A stretch of 64,000 nucleotides of DNA from Acetivibrio clariflavus DSM 19732 (GTDB lineage Bacteria; Bacillota; Clostridia; Acetivibrionales; Acetivibrionaceae): the NCBI RefSeq assembly GCF_000237085.1, contig NC_016627.1:1054001-1118000 (forward strand). Direction: 5' to 3'. Shown here piece by piece: positions 30,267-39,542 of this stretch. Made by a program: the position numbers and the translations under genes. Position 1 is the stretch's first letter; each line of letters begins with the position of its first letter. The notes below the pieces were generated by a model that was given only the letters and a program-made list of their open reading frames with translations, was not told the origin of the DNA and ran no database searches.

Positions 30267-32846
30267 ATGGATATGAATAAATTTGGTTTTGAATTTGATA
30301 ACAAAAGAGAAAGTCTTTTACCTAGGACTATATGCCTGTTGGGAGCATTATTTTCTCCAATTGTAGCAATAATTTGGAGAATGTTAAATTCCAATTCGGG
30401 TATTCCGCTGAATAAGTATATTTTTATTACGTTTACTGTTATTTTTTTTGCATCCTTTATAGGTATATATGCCTTATCCTATAAAAATAAAATAATATCG
30501 AAAAATATTTACGGACTAGTCAGTATTGTCTGTTGTGTTGCCAATCTTATAATATTATACCTGGCATATTTGAAGAATTTTAAAGATAACAGTATTGTTG
30601 TTTTTCTGTTTGTATTTTTTGCGACAACACTGATTTTTGAAAAATTTACTCATCTGTTAGTTTATATGATTGCAATGGGATTTTTGACAATTGGAGCATT
30701 GATCTTTGCTAAAAATCCTGCTGTGGATAAAGGTAGTACAGTGTTAATTATGCTTCTCTTTTTGGTTGTTTCTTGTGCAAATTTGAAATTCAAAGTAGAT
30801 ATGACTAAAAAACTCCAGAATAAAATAGAACAGTATAAAAAGCTATTTGACTTGTCACCGCTTGGAGTTGTTATACATAAAAACGGAGAAATACTTTATG
30901 TTAACTCGACTTTTATACAAATGATGAAACTATCCGAAAGTGAAAATATTATAGGAAGACAAGTTAGTGAATTGATTCATCCTGATTACAGAAATAAAGT
31001 GAAATTTGATATTGAAAAAAGATTTGTTAATGAAAGGCTTGATTTTGTTGAACAAAAGCTTATTTTGCCTGATGAGACAATAATTGAGGTTGAAGCAGAT
31101 TCCATTGAAGAGAAGCATATGGGACAATCGGTAGTTATTTGTGTGTTTAAGGATATTACTGACAGAAAGAAAACGGAAAGGATGCTTATTGAAGCGGAAT
31201 CAAGGTACCGTGGGCTGCTGGAAAGTACATTAGTAGGAGTGTGCTTGTGCCAGGACAATTTTATCTATGCCAATTCTTATCTTGAAAAGCTTTTGGATTA
31301 TTCAAAAGAGGAATTATATAATATGAGTTTTTTCGATATTGTTTATTTTGAGGACAGACCATTAGTTGAGCAATACGAACCCAAAAAGATGAAAAGTGAC
31401 GTAATCAGTCAGTTTAGAATAGTCAGAAGAGACAAGAAAATAATTTTTGTTGAAGCTCATGCAGCGGCTACAACTTACTATGGCAATCCGACAACAATTG
31501 TTACTTTGCTTGATATTTCCCATATCAAGAAGACTGAAGAGAAAATCAAATATATAGCATATCATGATTCTTTAACAGGCCTTCCTAACCGATATATGTT
31601 AAATGATTATATTGATAAAGTAATTTCGGAAAGCAGAGCAAATGATTCACAGGTTAAAGAAATGGGCGTAATGCTGGTGGATCTTGACAGATTCAAAATA
31701 ATTAACGACTCTTTAGGACATAGTTTTGGTGATGCTGTTTTAAAGGAAGCAGCACAAAAATTAAAAAGCTGTGTAGGGGATAATAATTTGGTATTCAGGT
31801 ATGGCGGGGACGAATTCGTAATTCTTTTGCCGAATACCGATGCTAGCGGATGTGCAAATATTGCAAAAAATATTACCGATGCGTTTCGTCAACCTTTTTG
31901 CGTAAACGGGAAAAAGACCTTTTCTACTACCAGCATAGGGATAAGTATGTTTCCTGAAGATGGTGACAGTGCGGAAACTCTTATAAAGAATGCGGATGTA
32001 GCTATGTATGTGGTAAAGGATGTGGGAAGGAATAATTATCAATTTTATCATGAAAACTTTAACAAGGAATTGCTAAGAAAAATGGAGTTGGAAAATGATC
32101 TTAGGAAGGCATTGGACAATGATGAATTTGTTCTTTACTATCAGCCGCAAATCGATTTGAGAACAGGTAAAATAGTAGGTTTTGAAGCTCTGATAAGATG
32201 GAATCATCCGGAATACGGCTTGGTGTATCCGGCTGAGTTTATACCTCTTGCAGAGGAGACAGGTCTTATAGTGCCTATTGGAAAATGGGTAATAGAGACT
32301 GCATGCAAGCAGAACAAATCATGGCAGAATATGGATTATGGATATATACCGGTTTCAGTAAATGTATCGGCTTATCAAATACTGCATTCCGACCTTTCGG
32401 CCATAATACGCGAAGCTCTTGACAGAACAAAACTTGATCCCAAATGGCTGATTGTAGAAATAACCGAAAGCATTATGCAGGATATAGAAAAAACCGATGC
32501 TATAATTAATGAACTTAAGTCTTTTAATGTTAAAGTAGCAATTGATGATTTCGGGACAGGATATTCGACAATTGGTCTTTTGAAGAACCTTAAGTTTGAT
32601 ATTCTTAAAATTGATCCTTCTTTTACCGCTGATTTGAAAAAAGATAACAGTTCAGTGGATTTGGTTAAATTAATAATTGATTTTGCCTGTCAACGCAGTT
32701 ATTCAATTATTGCTGAGGGAATTGAAGATGAAGAGCAGGTTAGGATACTGACTGAAAAAGGCTGTAATTGGGGTCAGGGATTCTATTATAGTAAACCAGT
32801 GCCGTACGATTCGGTTATGGATATTTTAAGCAGTATGAATTCTTAA
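30267..32846 (+). CDS. Membrane PAS-GGDEF-EAL cyclic-di-GMP protein
   Basis: About 859 residues: an N-terminal membrane region of about six helices (25-180), two PAS domains (about 195-305 and 315-420), GGDEF (about 425-590) and EAL (about 600-855). The cyclase motif is intact ([10 protein letters not shown]). The phosphodiesterase residues are also intact: [38 protein letters not shown] and AEGIEDEEQ. Both synthesis and hydrolysis of cyclic-di-GMP are therefore possible, probably gated by the PAS and membrane input. The start was set at ATG 30267, eight bases after GGGGA; an in-frame TTG at 30252 precedes that site. Confidence 0.9.
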   Translation: MDMNKFGFEFDNKRESLLPRTICLLGALFSPIVAIIWRMLNSNSGIPLNKYIFITFTVIFFASFIGIYALSYKNKIISKNIYGLVSIVCCVANLIILYLAYLKNFKDNSIVVFLFVFFATTLIFEKFTHLLVYMIAMGFLTIGALIFAKNPAVDKGSTVLIMLLFLVVSCANLKFKVDMTKKLQNKIEQYKKLFDLSPLGVVIHKNGEILYVNSTFIQMMKLSESENIIGRQVSELIHPDYRNKVKFDIEKRFVNERLDFVEQKLILPDETIIEVEADSIEEKHMGQSVVICVFKDITDRKKTERMLIEAESRYRGLLESTLVGVCLCQDNFIYANSYLEKLLDYSKEELYNMSFFDIVYFEDRPLVEQYEPKKMKSDVISQFRIVRRDKKIIFVEAHAAATTYYGNPTTIVTLLDISHIKKTEEKIKYIAYHDSLTGLPNRYMLNDYIDKVISESRANDSQVKEMGVMLVDLDRFKIINDSLGHSFGDAVLKEAAQKLKSCVGDNNLVFRYGGDEFVILLPNTDASGCANIAKNITDAFRQPFCVNGKKTFSTTSIGISMFPEDGDSAETLIKNADVAMYVVKDVGRNNYQFYHENFNKELLRKMELENDLRKALDNDEFVLYYQPQIDLRTGKIVGFEALIRWNHPEYGLVYPAEFIPLAEETGLIVPIGKWVIETACKQNKSWQNMDYGYIPVSVNVSAYQILHSDLSAIIREALDRTKLDPKWLIVEITESIMQDIEKTDAIINELKSFNVKVAIDDFGTGYSTIGLLKNLKFDILKIDPSFTADLKKDNSSVDLVKLIIDFACQRSYSIIAEGIEDEEQVRILTEKGCNWGQGFYYSKPVPYDSVMDILSSMNS

Positions 32847-32930
32847 GGGAATATTGATAAAATACACAAAATTAAAAATAAATATGAAGTAAAAGATATT
32901 CAGTAATTTCTTATTCCTTTGGAATCGATA

Positions 32931-32960
32931 TTGACTATGTATACAAATTTTTGTTAAAAT
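32931..32960 (+). promoter_or_regulatory. Sigma-A-type promoter upstream of fur
   Basis: TTGACT (32931-32936), 18-bp spacer, TAAAAT (32955-32960), 120 bp before the fur start. The Fur box lies downstream of it, so repression would be by roadblock unless a second, weaker promoter overlaps the box. Confidence 0.5.
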
Positions 32961-33029
32961 GTAATGAAAGAATTGATAAAAGGTTCATAGTTTATTTATA
33001 CAAAATCAAATATTTTTTTGAGAGCATAA

Positions 33030-33044
33030 TGATAATGATTATCA
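33030..33044 (+). promoter_or_regulatory. Fur box upstream of fur
   Basis: TGATAATGATTATCA is a perfect 7-1-7 inverted repeat identical to the Gram-positive Fur/PerR-type consensus. It lies 36 bp before the fur start codon, implying autoregulation by iron. Confidence 0.88.
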
Positions 33045-33079
33045 ATTAACCCAAATAAAGTTTTTATAAGGATGATAAA

Positions 33080-33520
33080 ATGTCAAAAAAGTCTATAGAT
33101 TTAAAGGAACAATTGAAAAACAGCAATTATAAATTTACAGGACAGAGACAGGCTATCATGGATGTACTTATAGAGAACAGCAACAAACACCTTAGCGCAG
33201 ATGAAATATATAAAATTTTGTCCCAAAGAAATACAGGGATAGGTATTGCTACAGTATATAGGACTTTGTCCATGCTTGAGAAGTTAAAATTTATTACAAA
33301 AATAAATTTGGATGATGGATGTATAAGATATCAAGTGTCTGATTTTCAGGCAGAGCATGAACACCACCACCTTATATGTGAATCTTGCGGTTGTATACAG
33401 GACATAAAGGATGATCAGTTAGAGGTCTTGGAAAAAAAGGTACTTGCTGAAAATGGGTTTCATGTTTACAACCATAAAGTAAAGCTTTATGGATTATGCA
33501 GTAAATGTTATAAAGGTTAA
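33080..33520 (+). CDS. fur: Ferric uptake regulator family repressor (Fur)
   Basis: 146 residues. An N-terminal winged helix (GQRQAIMDVLIENSNKHLSADEIYKIL, here split, about 20-75, with GIATVYRTLSMLEKL as recognition helix) is followed by a C-terminal dimerisation and metal domain with HEHHHLICESCG and CSKC, the structural Zn(II) cysteines. It senses Fe(II) and represses iron-uptake and iron-sparing genes. PerR or Zur identity cannot be fully excluded from sequence, but the adjacent flavodoxin and DUF3793 genes and the TGATAAT-type boxes favour Fur. AAGGATGA precedes the ATG. Confidence 0.88.
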   Translation: MSKKSIDLKEQLKNSNYKFTGQRQAIMDVLIENSNKHLSADEIYKILSQRNTGIGIATVYRTLSMLEKLKFITKINLDDGCIRYQVSDFQAEHEHHHLICESCGCIQDIKDDQLEVLEKKVLAENGFHVYNHKVKLYGLCSKCYKG

Positions 33521-33545
33521 AAATTTTTTAATTTTTAAATGATAA

Positions 33546-33560
33546 TGATAATTATTATCA
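33546..33560 (+). promoter_or_regulatory. Second Fur box, upstream of the DUF2325/flavodoxin genes
   Basis: TGATAATTATTATCA, again a perfect 7-1-7 palindrome, with an extra overlapping TGATAAT half-site starting at 33540. It lies 38 bp before the DUF2325 start, suggesting iron-repressed expression of the downstream genes. Confidence 0.88.
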
Positions 33561-33598
33561 ATTGGTGGTAAATATATTATTGAGAGGGGAAATAATAT

Positions 33599-33904
33599 AT
33601 GAGTATTGTATTGGTAGGCGGACATGAGAGAATGCATGATGAGTATAAAACTATCGGAAGCAAGCATGGATGCAAAATAAAAGTATTTACGCGTTTACCG
33701 GCAAGGTTTGAAAAAACTATAGGCCAACCGGATGCTATTGTTTTATTTACAAGCACTGTGTCTCATAAAATGGTACATACTGCTGTTAAGGAGGCAAAGA
33801 GAAAAAATATACCACTCATTCGTTGCCATACTAGCAGCGGTAATTCACTGGAAGAAACTTTAAAGCAAATTTCCGATAAGTTAATCCGTAGATATAAGGG
33901 TTAG
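33599..33904 (+). CDS. DUF2325 family protein
   Basis: A 101-residue small alpha/beta protein: VLVGGHERMHDEYKTIGSKHG at the start (here cited in part), DAIVLFTSTVSHKMVHTAV in the middle and IPLIRCHTSSGNSLEE near the end, all typical of DUF2325. Function unknown. The family is often found next to iron- or metal-regulated genes. GAGAGGGGA precedes the ATG. It is 41 bp upstream of the flavodoxin gene and behind a Fur box, so it is probably part of the iron response. Confidence 0.82.
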   Translation: MSIVLVGGHERMHDEYKTIGSKHGCKIKVFTRLPARFEKTIGQPDAIVLFTSTVSHKMVHTAVKEAKRKNIPLIRCHTSSGNSLEETLKQISDKLIRRYKG

Positions 33905-33945
33905 TAATAAGTATATTTTAAAAAAACGAACAGGAGGAAATAAGT

Positions 33946-34377
33946 ATGAAGAAAATTTCAATTATCTACTGGAGCGGAACGGGAAATACGCAAAAAATGG
34001 CTGAAGCAGTAGCAGAGGGGGCAAGAGAAGGAGGGAATGAAGTCAAATTGCTTAGTGTAGACAGTGCAAGCAAGGAAGATGTTTTAAATTCGGATGCAGT
34101 TGCTTTTGGCTGCCCTTCCATGGGATGTGAGCAGCTTGAAGAGATAGAAATGGAGCCTTTTATCTGTGAGATAGAAAAAGAGAATATAAGCGGCAAACCC
34201 GTTGCATTGTTTGGGTCCTATGACTGGGGAGACGGTCAGTGGATGCGTGATTGGGAAGACAGGATGAAAGCTTCAGGGGTTAACTTAATTGCTGAGGGGC
34301 TGACAATACAAAATACTCCCGATGATGATGGATTAAAAAGGTGTAAAGAATTAGGGAAAAAGTTAAGTGGTATATAG
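33946..34377 (+). CDS. Flavodoxin
   Basis: 143 residues, a short-chain flavodoxin binding FMN. The phosphate loop SGTGNTQKMA (about 10-19) and the isoalloxazine-binding FGCPSMGCEQLEE and FGSYDWGDGQWM loops are clear. It replaces ferredoxin as a low-potential electron carrier when iron is short, which fits its place downstream of a Fur box. CAGGAGGAA precedes the ATG. Confidence 0.93.
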   Translation: MKKISIIYWSGTGNTQKMAEAVAEGAREGGNEVKLLSVDSASKEDVLNSDAVAFGCPSMGCEQLEEIEMEPFICEIEKENISGKPVALFGSYDWGDGQWMRDWEDRMKASGVNLIAEGLTIQNTPDDDGLKRCKELGKKLSGI

Positions 34378-34427
34378 AGTTTGTGCTGGAAAGTCCCCAA
34401 TCAGAAGGTGACAGTGATTTCACTTTT

Positions 34428-34480
34428 CATTAATGCCATTTCAAAAATTGTGATTTTTAATTTTTGAAATGGCATTAATG
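34428..34480. repeat. Long perfect hairpin (22-bp arms, 9-nt loop)
   Basis: Arms at 34428-34449 (begins CATTAATGCCATTTC) and 34459-34480 are exact complements. It lies 50 bp after the flavodoxin stop. It could terminate transcription in either direction, since T-rich stretches occur inside the arms and just downstream, or be a small non-coding palindromic element. Confidence 0.75.
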
Positions 34481-34651
34481 GAATTTTTAAATTAACTGTT
34501 TATTAAATTTTAATCCTTTAAAAATTGGATGCTGAATTATAAAAAAATGACATGCCGCTTGCAGAGCTATATAAGAGTTTGAAATATGGGGTAGGTTTTA
34601 TAAAGAACGCTTGGAATTTGAGGGAAAGCAGGAGGAAGTAGGTGTTTTGGC

Positions 34652-35272
34652 ATGGATAAATTATTAAGACTGAAGTTTGCAGAAATATTGAGGACATTAG
34701 ACGGAAGAGAATACATAGAAGCGGTGATCGCATTTGCATCAGCACCGACAATACAAGGAAAAAAGCCTTCCTCCCTAATGAATTTTAATTGGTGTGGAAA
34801 GAATACAGCAGCGCTTTGGGAAAAATACGGAAAAGAGATATGTGAGTCGTTTAAATTGGAATTTTTTGAGCTAAAGAGTGATGGCGACAGTAAATTAATA
34901 CTTTTATATCGCAAAAAATTGCTGGAATGGTATGTAAATCACCCCAGAAACCAATCATTCTTAAAAAAGATGGGATATGATACTGAAGCTACTCTGGAAC
35001 AGAAACTGAACATTTTAAAACAGCGCTTTGAGAGTTTTTGCCCGCACGAAATAGGGATTTTTCTCGGTATGCCCGTTGAAGATGTGGAAGGTTTTATTGA
35101 ACATAAGGGGAAGAATTGTTTGCTGTGCAAGTATTGGAAAGTATATTGCAATCCTAAGCGTGCTGAATTGCTTTTTAATGCGTATGATAAAGCCAGAAAC
35201 AATATGGCAGAGTTTTTAGTCGAATTAAATGAAAGTAGAATGGCAAAATGCTGCCAGACCTATTCTGCATAA
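34652..35272 (+). CDS. DUF3793 family protein
   Basis: 206 residues, soluble. The conserved C-terminal segment CPHEIGIFLGMPVEDVEGFI, then GKNCLLCKYWKVYC, identifies DUF3793, a clostridial family of unknown function that repeatedly occurs beside flavodoxin and Fur-regulated genes. Two Cys pairs (CLLC, and CC near the C-terminus) could bind metal or be redox active. A GGAGG lies 16 bp before the ATG, rather far; AGGTG at 34640-34644 may be the working site. The hairpin at 34428 separates it from the flavodoxin gene. Confidence 0.78.
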   Translation: MDKLLRLKFAEILRTLDGREYIEAVIAFASAPTIQGKKPSSLMNFNWCGKNTAALWEKYGKEICESFKLEFFELKSDGDSKLILLYRKKLLEWYVNHPRNQSFLKKMGYDTEATLEQKLNILKQRFESFCPHEIGIFLGMPVEDVEGFIEHKGKNCLLCKYWKVYCNPKRAELLFNAYDKARNNMAEFLVELNESRMAKCCQTYSA

Positions 35273-35460
35273 TATTTTATACATATACTAACTGAAATTT
35301 AAGAAATTTTCAAAGAAGACTGATTGACTTGTTGGGAAATAATGGGAAGAGTTTGCTGAATGAAAATATCTAAAATAGCGAGTTTAGTTATAAATTATAG
35401 AGGCTGTAATCATCTTGACAATTGGTGAGAAATTTGGTAACATAACAAAAAATGCTTAAA

Positions 35461-35743
35461 TGCGTTGATAGGGAGAAAGCGCTGACTTATAGTGCTTTAG
35501 AGAGCTGTTGGTTGCTGAAAAACAGTGCACAGGTCAGAATGTGAACTCGCCCTGGAGCAGTCAGCTGAAAGTTTACAGGATGTTTTTTCTGGAAATCAGT
35601 AGGCGGAGACCGGTTTCTCACCGTTAAATAGAGAGGCATTCATGAAATTATGGATGCAGTAAGTGGGTATGTTAAGTACCAAGAAGAGTGGTACCACGGA
35701 AGTGTTGTGCTTTCGTCTCTGGCTAAGAGGCGAAAGCTTTTTT
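35461..35743 (+). ncRNA. T-box leader, probably tRNA-Leu specific
   Basis: A complete T-box riboswitch. Stem I holds GGGAGAAAG, the AGAGAGC and GGTTGCTG distal motifs (35499-35516) and closes through GCTGACT/AGTCAGC. The specifier is read as CTC (35546-35548) from the context GTGAA-CTC-GCCC-TGGAGC, which aligns with the glyQS layout. The T-box itself is AGAAGAGTGGTACCACGGAA (35682-35701); its TGGT would pair with an ACCA 3' end, consistent with tRNA-Leu. A strong terminator, GCTTTCGTCTCT / AGAGGCGAAAGC (35709-35720 with 35726-35737) plus TTTTTT, completes the switch. Uncharged tRNA would favour antitermination into the gene at 35856. Confidence 0.9.
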
Positions 35744-35855
35744 AGTCTTTAATTTGATCGGTATATATAGATTTTGATATATATTTATGCATATTAATAA
35801 ATATATAAAAGGCGGTATAAAAACCGACCAGAGAAATATATAGGAGGAAATTATT

Positions 35856-38387
35856 ATGAAACTAGCGTTTTCAACTCTAGGTTGTCCTGACTTCAGCTGG
35901 AACGACATTTATTCTATGGCAAAGGATTTCGGGTTTGACGGAATCGAAATCCGAGGGCTTGGCAATGAAATATTTGCAGTTAATGCACAACCTTTTAAGG
36001 AGGACCAGCTGCCGCATACGCTAAAAAAACTTTCAGAGCTGCATCTTGAAATTCCTTGCCTCTCTTCCGGTTGTTGCCTGAAGATAGCTGAGAACGCCGA
36101 CAAGAACTATGAAGAGATTATACAGTATATCGATCTGGCTTCCAAGATTGGTACCCCTTATGTACGTGTTTTGGCAGATCAGGAACCAAGTCCGAATGGT
36201 GAAGTGGATGATAACGTTGTTCTTGCTGCGCTGCAGCGTTTAGTGCCGGCAGCGGAAGAAAAGGGAGTGACACTTCTTGTAGAAACAAACGGTGTATATG
36301 CCGATACAGCCCGTTTATGTTCACTTCTTAATAATATACCGAGCGACGCAGTAGCAGCTTTGTGGGATGTACATCATCCTTACAGATTTTTTGGAGAGAA
36401 ACCGGAAAAAACAGTTAAGAATCTTGGGGCATATATAAAATACGTACATATAAAAGATTCGGTAATGGAAAATGGTGTGCCTAAATACAAAATGTTAGGA
36501 GAAGGGGATCTTCCTATTGACGAAATTATGTTGGCATTGGATTCCATCAACTACGAAGGTTACATTTCCCTTGAATGGGTTAAACGCTGGGCATCTGACC
36601 TTGATGATGCCGGTGTGGTTTTCCCTAACTTTGCAAACTATATGGAACGCTATATGAAAAAGAGAGTTCAAAAAGGACGTTTATATGATAATAGAGCTAA
36701 AACAGGTAAATATTTGTGGGAAAAAGATAAACTGATAGATTTGACATTCCCTGAGGTGCTTGACAGAATAGTAGAAGAGTTTCCCAATCAATATGCCTTT
36801 AGATATACAACTTTGGATTATACCAGAACTTATGCAGAATTCCGTGACGATGTAGATACTTTTGCACGTTCACTTATTGCATTAGGTGTTAAACCGGGAG
36901 ATCATGTTGCTGTTTGGACAACTAATGTTCCGCAATGGTTTATTGCCTTTTGGGCAGTTACAAAAATTGGAGCAGTTTTAGTAACTGTAAATACTGCATA
37001 TAAGATTTATGAAGCAGAGTATCTCTTACGTCAATCAGATACTCATACACTGATAATGATAGATGGATTTAAAGATTCAAATTATGTAAATATTATTAAA
37101 GAACTATGTCCTGAACTGGAAAATTCCGAGCCGGGAAAACCGCTGTATATAAAGAGATTACCTTTCTTACGCAATATTATTACCATAGGTTGTAAGGTAA
37201 AAGGATGTCTGACTTGGGAAGAGGCTATTGCACTTTCTGAAAAAGTACCGGTTGAGGAAGTCTATCGCCGTGCACGTTCATTGGATAAACACGATGTCTG
37301 CAATATGCAATACACATCAGGAACAACCGGTTTTCCGAAAGGTGTTATGTTAACTCATTACAATGTTATAAATAATGGAAAAACTATAGGCGATTGCATG
37401 GATTTGTCAACTGCCGACCGTATGTTGATACATGTTCCTATGTTCCATTGCTTCGGTATGGTTTTAGCAATGACGGCTGCAGTGACACACGGTAGTACTA
37501 TGTCACCTATTCCTTATTTTTCACCTAAACAGTCGCTTGAGTGCATTACTAAAGAGAAGATAACTGTCTGTCATGGTGTTCCGACCATGTTTATAGCAAT
37601 GCTGGAGCACGAAGATTTTGACAAGACAGATTTCTCACATATGAGGACGGGAATTATGGCAGGAAGTCCATGTCCTGTAAAAGTTATGCAGGATGTAGTA
37701 AATAAGATGAATATGTCTGAGATTACTATTGTTTATGGCCAGACAGAAGCTTCTCCAGGATGTACTCAAAGCCGTGTAGACGATCCTATTGAGGTACGTG
37801 TCAACACAGTGGGACGTCCGCTTCCAGGTATTGAATGTAAAATTGTCGATCCTGTGACAGGAGAAGATTTACCTGACAATGTAGATGGGGAATTTGTTGC
37901 CAGAGGTTACAATATTATGAAAGGCTATTACAAAATGCCGGAAGCAACAGCGGCTGCTATTGATAAAGACGGCTGGCTTCATACCGGAGATATGGCAAGA
38001 CGCGATGAAAACGGTAATTTCAAAATTACCGGACGTATAAAAGATATGATTATACGCGGTGGAGAGAATATTTATCCTAAAGAGATTGAAGACTTTATAT
38101 ATACTCACCCCAAAGTAAGGGATGTTCAGGTTATAGGTGTGCCGGATGTGCAATATGGCGAAGAGATAATGGCATGTGTTATTCTTAAAGATGGTGAAAC
38201 ACTTACTGAGGAGGAACTCAGGGATTACATCCGTGCCAACCTGGCAAAACACAAAACTCCTAAATACATAGAATTTGTAACTGAGTTCCCGATGAATGCA
38301 GCAGGAAAGATTTTGAAATATAAAATGAGAGAACAGGCTATTGAAAAGCTTGGTCTCCAAGCAGCCAGCAAGATTGAAACGGCATAG
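35856..38387 (+). CDS. Fusion of TIM-barrel isomerase/epimerase and AMP-forming acyl-CoA ligase
   Basis: 843 residues in one open frame. Residues 1-275 form a xylose-isomerase-like TIM barrel (LAFSTLGCPDFSW, LLVETNGVYAD, LWDVHHPYRF, YVHIKDSV, YISLEWVKRW), with the Glu, Asp/His, His and Glu metal positions. Residues about 290-835 form an ANL-superfamily acyl-CoA synthetase (A3 motif YTSGTTGFPKGVMLTHYN, VYGQTEASPG, GWLHTGDMARRD, and the catalytic Lys in NAAGKILKYKMRE), closest in style to fatty-acyl-CoA ligases. It would activate a carboxylic acid to its CoA thioester; the barrel's substrate is unknown. It is controlled by the T-box leader, with AGGAGG before the ATG and its own terminator after it. 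Confidence 0.85.
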   Translation: MKLAFSTLGCPDFSWNDIYSMAKDFGFDGIEIRGLGNEIFAVNAQPFKEDQLPHTLKKLSELHLEIPCLSSGCCLKIAENADKNYEEIIQYIDLASKIGTPYVRVLADQEPSPNGEVDDNVVLAALQRLVPAAEEKGVTLLVETNGVYADTARLCSLLNNIPSDAVAALWDVHHPYRFFGEKPEKTVKNLGAYIKYVHIKDSVMENGVPKYKMLGEGDLPIDEIMLALDSINYEGYISLEWVKRWASDLDDAGVVFPNFANYMERYMKKRVQKGRLYDNRAKTGKYLWEKDKLIDLTFPEVLDRIVEEFPNQYAFRYTTLDYTRTYAEFRDDVDTFARSLIALGVKPGDHVAVWTTNVPQWFIAFWAVTKIGAVLVTVNTAYKIYEAEYLLRQSDTHTLIMIDGFKDSNYVNIIKELCPELENSEPGKPLYIKRLPFLRNIITIGCKVKGCLTWEEAIALSEKVPVEEVYRRARSLDKHDVCNMQYTSGTTGFPKGVMLTHYNVINNGKTIGDCMDLSTADRMLIHVPMFHCFGMVLAMTAAVTHGSTMSPIPYFSPKQSLECITKEKITVCHGVPTMFIAMLEHEDFDKTDFSHMRTGIMAGSPCPVKVMQDVVNKMNMSEITIVYGQTEASPGCTQSRVDDPIEVRVNTVGRPLPGIECKIVDPVTGEDLPDNVDGEFVARGYNIMKGYYKMPEATAAAIDKDGWLHTGDMARRDENGNFKITGRIKDMIIRGGENIYPKEIEDFIYTHPKVRDVQVIGVPDVQYGEEIMACVILKDGETLTEEELRDYIRANLAKHKTPKYIEFVTEFPMNAAGKILKYKMREQAIEKLGLQAASKIETA

Positions 38388-38700
38388 AGATGTTGAAATA
38401 ATATAAAATATGTTGCTGTGGAATTTAAGTAATAACACATTAGTATAAAAGTGCGGAGATTATGAATCTCTGCACTTTTTATGCAAAAGGAAGATTTTAT
38501 AGATAAGAAAACTTGAAAATAAAGCAAATTGATAATATATGATTAGATGTAAAAAGTAACTCAATGTCGCTGCTTAGAAAATCTTTAGACTGTAAAATAA
38601 TAAAATTAAAGTTTATTGCAAACAATAGTGGGTATAAATTAGTAAACACCTAATATAAAAAAATACGTTTTTGTTGATATATAGACAAGGAGGAATAACC
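38388..38700 (+). other. Region between the fusion gene and the nitroreductase
   Basis: Holds the fusion-gene terminator (38447-38480) and then about 200 bp of AT-rich sequence that should contain the nitroreductase promoter; none is obvious. Confidence 0.4.
38447..38480 (+). terminator. Terminator of the T-box-controlled gene
   Basis: AAAAGTGCGGAGATT / AATCTCTGCACTTTT, a 15-bp stem with one mismatch and a 3-nt loop, ending in T's. Confidence 0.92.
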
Positions 38701-39300
38701 ATGTCAAAGGATTTTTATACAGCAGTGGCCGATAGGAGAACATATTACGGAATAAGTAAAGAGTCGGTAGTTTCCGATGAAAGAATAAAGGAAATAATTG
38801 AGCATACAGTAAAGCATACCCCCTCAGCTTTCAACTCCCAAAGTACAAGAATTGTTTTGCTGTTGAGAAATCACCATGATAAATTGTGGGATATAACTAA
38901 AGAGGCTTTGAGGAAAATCGTTCCTCCGGAACAATTCAGCTCTACCGAGGATAAGATAAATTCTTTCAGAAATGGATACGGAACCATTTTGTTCTTTGAA
39001 GACAATACAGTAATTCAGTCCTTACAGAAGCAGTTTGAATTGTACAAGGACAACTTCCCGATATGGGCACAGCAATCCAACGGCATGCACCAGTTTATTC
39101 TTTGGACAGCATTGGAAATTGAAGGATTTGGTGTTTCATTGCAGCATTACAATGAGCTTATCGAGAATGAAGTAAAAAAAGAATGGGGCATACCGGAAAA
39201 TTGGAAGCTTATTGCTCAAATGCCTTTTGGCAAGCCAACGGCAAATCCCGGTGAAAAGGAAATTCAACCATTGGAAAACCGTATAAAGATATTCGGATAA
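38701..39300 (+). CDS. Nitroreductase family protein (Frm2/YdgI-like)
   Basis: 199 residues, an FMN-dependent oxidoreductase of the small Frm2-like nitroreductase branch. The N-terminal AVADRRTYYGISKESVVSD and TPSAFNSQSTRIVLLL segments bind FMN phosphate, and EGFGVSLQHYNELIE and AQMPFGKP are the later family motifs. The start was set at ATG 38701, just after AAGGAGGAATAACC, rather than upstream. Substrates could be nitroaromatics, quinones or fatty-acid-related signals; not determinable here. Confidence 0.88.
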   Translation: MSKDFYTAVADRRTYYGISKESVVSDERIKEIIEHTVKHTPSAFNSQSTRIVLLLRNHHDKLWDITKEALRKIVPPEQFSSTEDKINSFRNGYGTILFFEDNTVIQSLQKQFELYKDNFPIWAQQSNGMHQFILWTALEIEGFGVSLQHYNELIENEVKKEWGIPENWKLIAQMPFGKPTANPGEKEIQPLENRIKIFG

Positions 39301-39322
39301 GGTTATCGAGTTTATAATAATT

Positions 39323-39359
39323 AAAAGTTTGCATCCAAAAAAGGTTGCAAACTTTTTTG
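39323..39359 (+). terminator. Terminator after nitroreductase
   Basis: Stem AAAAGTTTGCA / TGCAAACTTTT (39323-39333 with 39346-39356) followed by T's. Confidence 0.9.
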
Positions 39360-39542
39360 TTTGCTGCCAGTTTACAAAACTTGAACAATTATTATATTGA
39401 TTTAAGTATCATTGTGAGATAGAATTTTACTATAATAGTTGTATTTTAAAAGTTATGATGCTTTTGAATTTATATGTTTGATTTACAAGGTAAGTAAGTT
39501 TTTAGTGGCTATTTTATAATATACTTTGAAAGAGATTGTTTC

